The notes under the pieces were generated by a model. That model had not been told where the DNA came from and ran no database searches. It was given only the letters and a program-made list of their open reading frames with translations. Source: Moniliella sp. 'wahieum' (lineage: Eukaryota > Basidiomycota > Moniliellomycetes > Moniliellales > Moniliellaceae). From it: a stretch of DNA of 64,000 nucleotides. A program made the translations under genes and the position numbers. Shown piece after piece: positions 53,854 through 64,000 of this stretch (position 1 is its first letter; every line of letters starts with the position of its first letter). Location: positions 214,622 through 278,621 of the forward strand of contig RSEE01000091.1 of the NCBI GenBank assembly GCA_003971905.1. The letters run 5' to 3'.

Positions 53854-56800
53854 ATGGCAAAGAAGAAGAAGCCTACCCTCAAGGCGCCTCCTGGCATCAA
53901 CCGTGGGTTTGCGACCACGTCGGTTCCCAAGAAGGCAGCTGCACAACCCCCGTCCACCGCGGCTCCAGCTCCATCTGCCCGCCCTCAAGGCAAGGACACT
54001 GCCGCGCCCGCCTCAAGTGACAAGGAAAAGGACAAGGACGCACCCTCTTGCCAGACGTTGTATGGTTTCGATGAAGACGATACTGAGCAGCAGCTTCTGC
54101 AAGACTTGGTGAACCAGTACTGGGACAAAGCCGATAAGGAAATTGCCAAATGTGGAAGGTGCGTTGGTCTTCCGTGGTGATGTTCTCTTCTCCCAACTGA
54201 CCGAATTTGAACCCGCCGTACAGACGCTGGCGTTTGACCGTCTTCAGGCTGATTCGCTCTTGTCCTTTGACCTCGAGCCCGAACTACAGGAGGGCTGCTG
54301 GACCTTGTGTCATACTCATATCGTGTGCCAGAGGCGGAGGATAAGGACAAGCCTGCTGAGGAGGAAAAGGACACATCTGCTAATGGACCAATGACAAGCC
54401 CAAGCAAGGCGACACTCCGCTTTCAGCCCAAGCTGCCGAGTTCATTCCTGGTGCTGTCGTATCCACCGAGACTGTGGCAGCTGCTGCAGAGCCGGAGACT
54501 GCAACTGTGCCTCCTCACCCCCGGCACCCGAGTGGGAGACGCTTCCGCCTCCGCCGCTGAAGGATGCGACCCAGCCGCTGGACAAGGCTTTGCCCGTGCG
54601 CTCGTCACGCGTGGCCTCTTGCTCAAGCTTGGCTACTCAAGAGCAGACCGAAATGGCACTGCGCAACGCACCTCGGTTTGAGTTGGAGGACTGCTTGACC
54701 TATCTCGCCCTTCGTCTGTCCGAAGAGGAGCTGGAAGCAGCGACCAAGGCAATGGAAAGCGCCAGTCCAGGGGCTGGGACTGGGGAAGACGATGAGGCAG
54801 TGTTGGATCGCAGTATCCCCCCCTCCCATCCGGCGTATATTCCAGCGCACGATCACCAAGGCCAGTGAAGCGAAGTTTGTGCCTTCGCCTGCCCCCGCAG
54901 TTGAGGGCGAGGGAGCACAAGAGCAGGAAGGGAAAAAGAAACGGACGATTCAGCCTCCTTCGGACGAGACCATCATCCTTCCGATGTTCCGGGTGAGGGA
55001 GCTGCTCAAGCATGCGCTTTCTCTTGCAAATGAAGCTCAAGCCCACCTCACCGATGAGGAGGGGAGTTGGATGTAATCACTGCCGCGCAATCAAGGCTTG
55101 GGTGGCAACCAAGATCTGGACCAATAAAGTGGAGGAGGTGTATGCCCAGATGAAGCGCGCGCTCGGCCAAGCCCACTTGCTCAACCCGCAAGGAGTTGGA
55201 TTCGAACGGCCAAGGTTGTTCGGCAAGTCCATGGCAGTCTGTATGCGCGAATCGCCGAGGCAGAGAAGGTACCTCGCTTCAACACTACGGCGGCCGAGAG
55301 TGTCTTGACTGCCGCACTGGGGAAGCAGCGTGCCAATGACCGCCCTCGTGCTGGGAAGGAGAATTGGGAACAAATCATCGCACTTGCCGAGCAAGAGGCG
55401 GCGGAGAAGAAGAAAGAGGCAGAGGAAGCGGCAACGGCTAAGTCGGTTGCTGAGGATGCTACGCAACCCCCCGCTTCTGAGGGGAGGCGTCTTCCTCATC
55501 CCAGGAGGGGGGAACAACAAGTCTAGCCCCGATACAGTTGCACCCGCCTCCAAGCCGGAGGAGGATGAGGAGGGACTGGGAAGAATGTTCCAAGATCCCG
55601 GGGAAGCAAGCAAGGACAGCGAGCCCCAAGCAACAGTGACAGTACGCAAGTGCCCCCCAAACCAAGAATGGAGGAACACACCCCAGAGTCTACTGCTACA
55701 GACCTTGCGCCGACTCGATCCCACGGCAACGGCCAAGTACGAGACACTGAATGGACCAGGCCGCTTCTTCCGCAGTAAGTTGACGGTGCAGTGGACGGGT
55801 CCTCATGTGGCATCGGCTCAAGCGGCCCTTCCCATCTCTCAACGGCGTGCTCCCGACATGGTTTTCATCGACACGTTTGCCATGACAGGCGAGTGTGCCG
55901 AGTCCAAGGAGCAAGCCCATGACTTGACCGCTACTCTGGCTCTCAACTGCATTGAACAAGACCGTCCAGTTCAGCGGATGCTCAGCGCAGGCTACCGTGA
56001 GTGGTGGGATCAGATTGAGAACTGCCGTTCGCGGGAGCGGAGCACGGCGGCGCGCCAGACCTTGGCGCGGGTCAAAGACTTGGTTGAACCGCGGTTGGTT
56101 GAGGCGCCTGCCTCTCCTCCATCTACTGCAACCCCCGTCAAAGCCAATCCCGCGGCGGATGAGGGACAAACCACGCTTTCTCTCCAATCCAAACGCCCGA
56201 GCGAACGTACGACGGCACGTCTGCGCGAAGCGCTCGAGACGCGCCAAGCCTCCCCTGCGTACGAGGCGATGCGGCCGGGCCGGGAGCAGTTGCCAATTTA
56301 TGCTTATCGCGATCACATTCTCGACATTCTCGACCACAACCAAGTGTTTGTCTTATCAGGCGAGACGGGTTGCGGTAAGTCGACGCAAGTGCCTGCGTAC
56401 ATTCTCGAGCATTGCTTGAGCCGCTCCCAGCCGTGTAAGATTTACTGTACCGAGCCGCGTCGGATTTCGGCCATCTCGTTGGCCGAACGTGTTCGGCCGA
56501 GTTGGGCGAAGCCAAGCATGCAGTGGGTACCGCAGAGAGTCTGGTCGGATATGCGATCCGCCTGGAGAGCAGTCGGCGGGATGCACGTTGATCTACGCCA
56601 CCAACGGTATTGTTCTTCGGATGCTTGAAGGTGACGGCTTCAAGGACATTACCCACATCATTATCGATGAGGTTCATGAGCGTTCGATCGAGTCGGATTT
56701 CCTCTTGATCATCCTCAAGAGCCTGATGGCGGCCAAGCCCGAGCTCAAGGTTGTGCTCATGTCCGCTACTTTGGATGCGGAGCGGATTAGCGCCTACTTT

Positions 56801-58880
56801 GGTGGCTGTCCTACCCTCTCGGTTCCCGGACGTACATTCCCCGTGCAAGTGGAGCACCTCGAGGACGCGGTGGAACTGTGCAAATATGTGGTAGAGCCCA
56901 ACTCGCAGTACGAGCGGAGGGATGTGAACAAGAACGGAATGTCTGCCGCTCAGAAGAAGAGCAACCTGGCCAAGCTGAAGCGCAGCAAGGACCTTGATGA
57001 AGACGTGGACGATGGAGAAGGAGATGGGGAAGAAGAGGAAGATGCAGCGGCACTGGCCTCTAGCTCAGGTTCGGAGAAGGCCGCGTCTACTCGCCCAAGA
57101 CGATTGAGATGATTGATCGGATGAACCAGAATGTGGTCAATCACGAGTGATCGTCAAGCTTCTGGAGCAGATCTGCTTTGATACGCCCGAGTACCAGCGG
57201 TTCAGCAAGGCCATCTCGTTTTTATGCCGGGGTTGGCCGACATTCGTGCCCTGCACGACGTGTTGATTGGGCACCCGCGCTTTGACCGCGGCTTCCGCAT
57301 TTACCGCTCCATTCGTCGCTAAGTAGCGACAGCCAGCAACAGGTGTTTGAAGTTCCACCCGAAGGGACGCGCAAGATCGTCATCTCGACCAACATTGCTG
57401 AAACGGGTGTGACGATCCCGGACGTGACGTGCGTTATTGACTCGGGGCGGCATCGGGAGATGCGGTTTGATGAGAAGCGCCAGATTTCGCGGTTGGTCGA
57501 CTGCTTCATTGCCAAGTCCAACGCCAAGCAGCGCCGTGGCCGTGCGGGACGTGTGCAGGAGGGATTGTGCTTCCACCTATTTACCAAATTCCGGTATGAG
57601 CACCACATGGAGGAACATCCACTTCCTGAGATGCTGCGCTTGTCGCTTCAAGATCTGGCACTCAAACTCAAGGTCATGAAAATCAAGATTGGCACGTCGA
57701 TTGAGAATGCCTTGTCGCAAGCACTTGATCCCCCAACGGCTGTCAATGTGCAGCGGGCTGTTGCCGCGCTGGTCGAGGTCAAGGCGCTCACGACAACTGA
57801 GGAGATCACTCCGCTCGGCCGGCACCTGAGCAAGCTTCCGCTCGATGTGCACATGGGCAAGTTCCTCCTTGTCGCCACATCGATGCGATGCCTAGATGCA
57901 GCCCTGACCATCACAGCGGCTCAACGCCAAGTCGCCCTTTGTGGCACCGCTAGGGAAGGAGAATCGTGCGGATGCGGCCAAGCAGGGCTTCAAAATTGCC
58001 GACTCGGACCTACTGACGGTGGCGAATGCGTTCAACAGTTGGAAACGTGCGGTGGGGAACCACGTGGGTCGGCAATTCTGCCAAAAGAATTTCCTTTCGC
58101 CCCAAACGCTTGGCGAGATGGAAGCTACGGCAACAGTACTTGCTGTACCTGATCGACGGGATTCGTCTCGGTCCCGGGAGGCGCACGGAAAGAGCTGGCG
58201 CGGGTGCGGGTGCGCGGGTGGGGTCGGCCGCGGTTTACGGCGGTGCCACCGGCATACAACGAGTATGGCTCCAGCGCCAGTATCATCCATGCGGCCGCGG
58301 CGGCAGGGCTGTACCCCAAGGTGGTGGCGCTCGAGAAGAGCACGAATGCGATGCGCACGATTGGCAGCCAGCAACTCGCAATCCACCCGGGCAGCGTGAA
58401 TGCACGCCGGCGGCTGGGGGACGAGTTGCCGTCGAGCGTGCATCACTTGCTGTACTTTACGCGCTGCTGCGCAGCCGGCGGTTGTATGCGTGCGAGACGG
58501 CGCCGCTGGACGACCGGGCACTGTTGTTGATGTGTGGGGAGGGGGAGCCACGGCTGGGGGCGCTGACGCTGGTGCTGGACAAGAAGGTGCGGGTGCGGTT
58601 GGGCAGCCTGCGGTCGCTGGTGCTGCTCCTGGCGCTGCGCGAGCAGCTGGGGCGCTGCTGCGCAACTCGTTCCGCAACCCAGGCCAGGCCTGGAGTCCCC
58701 GCCAAGAATGGTTCTTTGCCGCTGCCATCCGCCTGCTCGGCATGGGCACCCCGGCGACGCTCAGTTGCGTCCGGCGTGAGTGCTGTTCGTGGGAGCGGCG
58801 TGACGAACATACAGGCAGAGTGGCCGCACCTTCACGCCCTCCACTTCTCCTCCCACCCCCGCTTCCAACCTCGTCATGAG
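53854..58880 (+). CDS. DExH-box RNA helicase, DHX29/Ylr419w type
   Basis: Large ATP-dependent RNA helicase of the DEAH/RHA family. The ATG at 53854 starts a Lys-rich N-terminus (MAKKKKPTLKAPPGINRGFA). A long linker follows, then FFRSKLTVQWTGPHVASAQA and a helicase core: motif I GETGCGKSTQVPAYIL, motif Ia IYCTEPRRISAISLAERV, motif II IIIDEVHERSIESDF (DEVH), motif III VLMSATLD, motif V STNIAETGVTIPDVTCVID and motif VI QRRGRAGR. A HA2/ratchet region follows (LLVATSMRCLDAALTITA), then an OB-fold and a C-terminal tail to about 58750-58880. Around ten frame changes occur, for example near 54300, 55100, 55510, 56500, 57100, 57320 and 57915. The core fits DHX29/DHX57-like proteins acting in translation; assignment between these is uncertain. 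Confidence 0.88.
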
Positions 58881-59089
58881 GTCATGCCTCATGTCAAATG
58901 CATTCTATCGCTTGCCAGTCTATGCATACAACAAGGTCCTTTTCGTGGCCAGTTCCCTCATTCAGTTTACACTCACGGAGATGTAAGGCACATGTAGTAC
59001 ATTCACACACGATATATACATTTCCTTGCTTTTTTGTAGACAGACTTGCTGATCAACGCGACGTCGCCAGAGACTGGGGCTTCTGGTCT

Positions 59090-60940
59090 TCAAAATGTGA
59101 TCTGGACCGATCCCAAGTTAGAGTGCAAGTGCGTCTCGGACGGCACCTTCTCGGTGTCACAGCGGGATGGCAACGAAGTAGCATCAAGCTGAGGGGCCTC
59201 CGCTTCAAACTGGGCATCATCATGAGAAACGGCAAAGACGCAGCCTTCGTACTGCTCGCCCAACGTGGACTTCTGATGGTTCCAAGCCCAATCGCGCGAC
59301 GCGTTCGCTTTCTCCCAGGCAACATGTACACTGCCAGTGTCCGAGGCGGCATCAACGGTACCGGCAAACGAGGAAGGGTACACTGCAGAAACCGATCCCG
59401 TTTCGCTCTCCAAATTGGAAATGACGCGCTCAGCAGGACTCGTCTTCACATCGTCCTCCGCCTCTTCATATTCGTCCGTAAAGACGGCCTTGACCGATCC
59501 GAGTTTCGAGGTAAGAGAAACTGTAGCCTCTTCCTTCTTGCTCTTTGGGAACAGGACGGGGGTGAGACCGCGCAGAGACAGAGCCTGCTACTGTGAAGCT
59601 GAAGGTGCTGGACCACAGCGGCCTTGGTGACCTGTACTTTCCCACATCCGAATTCAGGCTCACCTTCGGAGCATGAACCTTGTCCACCGTCACCGACCCC
59701 GATTGGAAGGACTGGGCTGAGACCGAGATACGAGCATGAACTTCACCAAACCAATGAGCCCACTCGCGACTGTGCACGCAGCTTGTCTGTCCAGACGGGA
59801 CCGGTAACGCGGCATGCCCCCGTGCCGGCATCAAGAGAAGATCGGCCACTTGCACCAAGCCCTTCACAGTGATCGAGCCAACGTTGGACTTGAGTTGGGC
59901 GCGAGGGGCTGCACACTTTCCACCGTCACACTGCCGCTTTGTGACTGGAACAGGGCATAGGCCGTCGCGTTCACCTGGCCAAACGTGATCGAGCCTACAT
60001 CCGACTTGGCCACTAGAGTTTTGGTCTTGACTGCTCCGGGTACCTGGATCGAGCCAGTGCTAGACCAGAGCTGCAGGAGCGTCGTGGTGGGAACAACCTA
60101 TAGAAACAAAAGTATACCATATAAGGTCAGTGGGTTGAGTTCCTACGCTTATACCGCATCCGACAGGTTGAACATACCCCCAACAATTTGATGCTGCCCG
60201 CGTTGACATTGACGTCCATCGCGCCCACATCCAATGCCGCATCTTCCGCAGTGAAGCTGGCCGCATCACCACGAACGTCAATTCGCTTGAATACGCCTCG
60301 CTCCGAGCCGCTGGCATGGGGCAAATGGGCGGTGAGTTCGACGTGGATGTTGTGATGGAACGAGTGGAAAGGGTGATGGTTGGAATAGACACCGACACCA
60401 TGGGTACCTTTGGACGATTGAGGGCAACGATGGTCAACTCATTCTCCAGCACCCACGCCTCGTCTGCCCACGCCTCGACGTGTACCGCGACCGATCCGTT
60501 GCTTCCCTCGCCGAGAAGGCGCAAGAGGTGAAATGGCGTGCACCAAAGCTGTGGAAAAAGAGCTTCCGGCGCGTCAAACGTCAAGTCGGCCGTACGCACA
60601 TAACGGCGGTTCACTCCGTCTCCTAAACGGCCTTGTCGCGGCCGACGCACGTCGTTCCACTGCGCGGTGGCAAGGATGGCGCCCTCGTCGGTCGGCACTG
60701 CAGGCGGCTTGCTCCGGGGAACATCGTGCCCGCTGTGCGAGCCACCAACCAGTGGCCGGACCAGGCGAGATAGAATGTAACCAGCATGGTCAGGCCCACA
60801 GCGTAGCCCAGGATCCGACCCAACGAGCGCCGCTTGGCATAGGCCCGCGAACTTGGCCCCATCCAGCGCGGCAAGGGGCGGGCGGAGGCCGCGGGCACGG
60901 GCTGAGGAAGCAGACTGGTTCGCTCTGTGCTCATTGGCAT
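59090..60940 (-). CDS. Single-pass membrane protein with DUF4097-like beta repeats
   Basis: The ATG at 60938-60940 opens MPMSTERTSLLPQPVPAASA with a short cytosolic N-terminus. A single hydrophobic helix follows (RILGYAVGLTMLVTFYLAWS), so a type II or signal-anchor protein is likely. The rest is a beta-solenoid-like repeat region: RIDVRGDAASFTAEDAALDV, VNVNAGSIKLLG, TKTLVAKSDVGSITFGQVNA, SQSGSVTVESVQ, LKSNVGSITVKGLVQVADLL and SNLESETGSVSAVYPSSFAG. The recurrent [KS][ST][DN][VL]GSIT[VF] pattern is typical of the DUF4097 adhesin-like fold. An intron near 60100-60175 is plausible. Frame changes occur near 60645, 59890 and 59600. The function of these fungal proteins is not known. Confidence 0.7.
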
Positions 60941-61458
60941 GCTTCCAGCGTTTAGGCGCGATGGGCAAGCGGGTGGATGTGGTGAACGGGATACCGCGTA
61001 TATATAACCACGAGCGTGGCGCTCCAACCCAAAAGACATGGCGAATTATCGACTGCGACGCAACCCTCGCAGCTGCGGGCCGCCCTATTGCCGCGCTCGG
61101 GCCCAGGGCAGTGTGGGGCGCACGGGCCGGCATCTGGTGATTTTTCTGCGTTCGAGAGGCCTCTCGCGAACATGGCTGCTCTCACACGGCAGCAATGACA
61201 AGCAATGCTTGCTGTTCAGCCGAGGCAGTGGGCCCACCATTGCGACTGGGATTCGTTCCATTTCCTCCGCCCCGGAGCTCGTGCCGGAGAGTCCAGCGAC
61301 GGCGGGACGCGGACACCACGGAACGCCCTCCGACGGGGAGGCTCCTTGCACGTGAAGTTACGTAATCGCCCCCCTCCGCTCGCTTGCAACCCCTGCTAGT
61401 TGGTCGTGTTGATGCAGGTGCCCAGTCCAACCCAACGCCACCAGCAGCGGGAGGGAGG
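60941..61458. promoter_or_regulatory. Divergent promoter region, DUF4097-like gene and APC11
   Basis: 518 bp between two divergent starts. A TATATATAA element at 60999-61007 lies about 60 nt from the minus-strand ATG and could serve either gene. Confidence 0.45.
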
Positions 61459-61951
61459 ATGAAGGTGGACGTGACGGCGTGGCGCCCGGTGGGGTACTGG
61501 GTATGGGACGTGAAGGATCCGGACGAAGTGTGCGGCATCTGCCAGAACAACTTTGATGGCACCTGCGCCACCTGTCGCGTCCCGGGTGCCGACTGCCCCG
61601 TGTCGGTCGGGATGTGTTCGCACGTGTTCCACACCCACTGCATCGAAACTTGGCTTGACTCCAATGAGTTCTGTCCCATGTGCAAACGGTCGTGGCGTAC
61701 GTCAGGTGCCGTCCCCTCCTCTCCTTCTCTTCTCCCCTTATAGTATGTACCACGGCGAGATTAACGGTAACTTGTCTCTGACAGATGATGATCCCGCTGC
61801 CACCCCCGGAGGGCAAAGATGCAACAGTAGTCAGATCGACGGGTGGCCTGGAGGTCTTGTGTCGACCTTCTACTTCCTGTATCCAGAATCCTGCCTCAAC
61901 CCACTGAGCGTACAACTTTCTGGTTATCGATTGTTCCTGTCGCTTTCGTGA
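61459..61951 (+). CDS. APC11: Anaphase-promoting complex RING subunit Apc11
   Basis: RING-H2 ubiquitin ligase subunit of the APC/C, which drives mitotic exit. The ATG at 61459 gives MKVDVTAWRPVGYWVWDVKD, closely matching the Apc11 N-terminal strand that pairs with Apc2. The zinc ligands follow: DEVCGICQNNFDGTCATCRV, then PGADCPVSVGMCSHVFHTHC and IETWLDSNEFCPMCKRSW. Exon 1 ends at a GTACGT donor (61697) and exon 2 may begin at 61795 (CAG). After the RING, exon 2 codes DDPAATPGGQRCNSS and more; family members usually end soon after KRSW, so the true stop may be earlier than the TGA at 61951. Convergent with the hydratase gene, stops about 9 bp apart. Confidence 0.9.
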
Positions 61952-61960
61952 TACTGCACA

Positions 61961-63128
61961 TTACTCGATCCGTGCGATCGGCTCGCACAACTGCTTAGAG
62001 CGGGCCACCGCGTCGTCTTCCCTGTAACACAGTACATGGGGATTAGTACCGTTCGCTCGGGGCAGTGAACAGCGGGGAAGGAGGGGAGGGGGGAGGGGGG
62101 GGACATACTTGGTTTTCATGACGGCCAAGACGTCGGCGTAGAGGACTGCCTTGTTGATCCCATAGGCCACCCTTAGCCGCCAGGGGACGGAGCTGGTTGG
62201 CGAGGTGGAGAAGCGGTGGAGGACTAGGAGGGCCAAGTGGGGAATGTGGTCTTCGGGGACCGAGTCTCCCTTGGCCGGGGCGAGGTAATCGACCAACCCA
62301 TCCTGTTCCGCTTCGGGTCCAGTAAATCGATGTCCCTCCAACACAACTTTGCGTTGGACCTGGCCATCCGTCAGCTTGGCCTTGGTCATGGCCGCCATGG
62401 CAGCTGGGATGCGAGCTCCAAACAAAATTTCATTCATGCAGAGGAACCCGCGATGCGCGTTCATCACCCGGTAATCGTGCGCCAACACCAAAGCCAACGC
62501 ACCAGCAAACGCATGCCCCCCACCGAGGCAATGGTGGGGATGGGAAACGTATGAGGCGGTGCAACGTTGCAACAAACGGATGGTCAAAAAGCCAGGCGTA
62601 CGCAAGGCTAGGTCCAGATCGAGCCCATTGGAGAAAAATTTGCTCCCGGCTTGTACTTGGCCCGTGGTGATCATAGCCCCTCCCTTTTCCTTGTTGCTGG
62701 GGATGGAGGCAAAGCGGTGCCAAGCCTGCTCAATGTGGTCCAGCGCTTCGAGGTAGGCATGGAGAAAGTATGGGGTAAGACGATTGTCAGGAGTTTGCGC
62801 CCCGGTAAACGTTACCACCCACACTCCTTCCTCGGCTTCCGTCACAGTCAATACCGATGGCTCGGACGTGCCCGGCTCCGTACCCCACCAGGGAAGTAGA
62901 GTGGAGCACCGATGGGGGTAAGGCTTATTTCCTGTCGTCAACAGGAGTGGTGTGCAATGTCCGAACCATCTGTGAGGGCACGTTGTTTCGGCGCCGCAGC
63001 CATGGTGCTGGTGCGCAGAGCATAGGCACCGCTTGGGGCATCCCGGACCAGAAACGGACGCCCAAACGTGAGTTGTTCAGACGGATGCCAGTGCGCGACA
63101 GCAGAAAAAGAGTAGGACGGATCGCCAT
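61961..63128 (-). CDS. Enoyl-CoA hydratase/isomerase family protein, probably mitochondrial
   Basis: Crotonase-fold enzyme, likely in fatty acid beta-oxidation. The ATG at 63126-63128 starts a basic leader (MAIRPTLFLLSRTGIRLNNS ... RTLHTTPV) typical of a mitochondrial presequence. After a frame change near 62945, the mature part includes TEAEEGVWVVTFTGAQTPDN, TTGQVQAGSKFFSNGLDLDL (the FSNGLDL oxyanion-hole strand) and CLGGGHAFAGALALVLAHDY (second oxyanion-hole Gly), then RGFLCMNEILFGARIPAAMA. The C-terminus gains REDDAVARSKQLCEPIARIE after an intron (GTATGT...CAG, about 62024-62107). The motif resembles delta3,delta2-enoyl-CoA isomerases. No PTS1 at the C-terminus. Confidence 0.85.
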
Positions 63129-63829
63129 CTGTGGTCAGTACGGTGAATGGGGTGGGGTGGAAGAAAGTGGGAGGTTAGTGTGGGGGTTAAAATCGATGAG
63201 CGATTGGTGTGGGGTTCTCCTTCACCGGGCACCGGCACCGGTGAGGCCGGGACGCGGGGACAAAGAGAGCCGGTCTGGATTGAATATGTAGCAAAATGAA
63301 ACTTTAAAGCCGATGCTGTTATTAAGAGGCTCGAGCGCGCAGCTCTGAAACCGTGTGTCACACAGGGAACGCATGGTTCGCTTTTGAGGACAGCATGCTG
63401 TCTCTCTCACCAATATATGTCACCCAGATGGAGCTGCCTAGTACGTCTGGTCTTCGCTATCACGAGCAAACATCGCATAGAACAGGGAGCTTGGTGCATA
63501 TCAATCAGGGACTTCAACCTGTCCTAAAGAGAGACGAATGAAACTGGAGGAGCAGCAGCTGAGCACAGAAGGGCCAGAGAGGGAAGGGAAGGATCGGGGG
63601 GACAATGTACACAGTTAGAAAAGGATCGTAAGAAGCCTGATGCAGCCTCGTTGGAGCCAAAGGGAGGGTGCGGTCAGGTCGACCATGGATGCACAGTACC
63701 GGAGCAAGTTTTGTGGTATACTGAAGATGATAGCGGAGGGACAACAGGAAAGACCGGTTAAAATGTGTATGTAGGTGCGAGACATCCGGCCCACCCCCCC
63801 ACATACGCGGTGTCGGCTTGCAGAGTTAG
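63129..63829. other. Intergenic region near the right edge
   Basis: 700 bp without a recognisable gene. 5' flank of the hydratase gene and 3' flank of an unidentified minus-strand gene. Confidence 0.45.
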
Positions 63830-64000
63830 GCATCAACTTTCTTCTCATCAACTGCTGATCCAGCTTCTCGTCGCTGGGCCGGTCGCTGGGCGGGAGGGCA
63901 CCAACAGCCGGCGCCATAAACTGATCGCCCACGTGCTCAATCTCATCTTCGCCTCGATTCGCTGGGTGCCCAAGGGTCTTGTGCCACCACCGCATCCTCT
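63830..64000 (-). CDS. C-terminal part of an unidentified protein, cut by window edge
   Basis: An open minus-strand frame reads GEDEIEHVGDQFMAPAVGAL and PPSDRPSDEKLDQQLMRRKL, with acidic/basic composition like real coding sequence. A second frame gives the tail AVDEKKVDA before a TAA near 63831. No family is recognised. The 5' part lies outside the window. Confidence 0.3.

Noticed and set aside
60060-61133. Long minus-strand frame as an independent protein
   Set aside because: It alternates with the frame holding the TM helix and the repeat motifs, and has no family features of its own.
1-64000. CRISPR arrays, prokaryotic operons, phage or plasmid features
   Set aside because: Introns, eukaryotic genes and the absence of regularly spaced repeats rule these out.

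Overview
The window is nuclear DNA from a fungus, most likely a basidiomycete. Genes are closely packed on both strands and interrupted by short spliceosomal introns of about 50-100 nt, with donors such as GTACGT, GTAAGT, GTGCGT and GTATGT. The gene set is eukaryotic housekeeping: cytosolic and mitochondrial ribosomal proteins, a plasma-membrane proton ATPase, Atg9, an APC/C subunit and purine synthesis. The Tsp2-type tetraspanin is a basidiomycete hallmark. The class cannot be fixed from the sequence alone.

Layout. 1-1858: frameshifted non-LTR reverse transcriptase relic, cut by the window edge. 2114-3957 (-): lipase-like alpha/beta hydrolase with a possible peroxisomal C-terminus. 3958-6559: gene-poor. 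6560-7500 (-): N-terminal piece of striatin without its WD40 propeller. 9097-12449 (+): Tsp2-like tetraspanin, then a second four-helix membrane protein. 13200-14174 (-): NmrA/isoflavone-reductase-like protein. 15630-18899 (-): DDT/WHIM/PHD chromatin protein, head-to-head with mitoribosomal mL41 (+). 20114-27342 (-): Rvs161/Hob3 BAR protein, Avt-type vacuolar amino acid transporter, Atg9. 28105-29420 (+): aspartate aminotransferase. 29637-37520 (-): SNARE Use1, MoaC, MoaA and Pma1. 37.6-41.6 kb: 4 kb without a recognisable gene. 41605-43585 (-): PhoD-like phosphatase, divergent from a phosphopantetheinyl transferase (+). 45233-46852 (-): Nop13-like RRM protein, divergent from RPL14 (+). 48214-49342 (-): SAICAR synthase. 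49743-50881 (-): short-chain dehydrogenase. 51796-53253 (+): mS29/DAP3. 53854-58880 (+): DHX29/Ylr419w-type helicase. 59090-60940 (-): one-helix membrane protein with DUF4097-like repeats. 61459-61951 (+): APC11. 61961-63128 (-): enoyl-CoA hydratase/isomerase. 63830-64000 (-): edge of an unidentified gene.

The strongest window-wide signal is not a new system. Nearly every conserved gene, including essential ones, carries one or more single-base frameshifts, and the homologous protein continues immediately in another frame. This fits uncorrected sequencing errors better than mass gene death. Gene models are therefore given as spans covering several frames. Functionally the block mixes translation and ribosome assembly (mL41, mS29, RPL14, Nop13-like, DHX29-like), membrane traffic and autophagy (Rvs161, Use1, Atg9, Avt), molybdenum cofactor synthesis (MoaA with MoaC) and general metabolism. 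No CRISPR, tRNA, rRNA, secondary-metabolite or viral locus was recognised.
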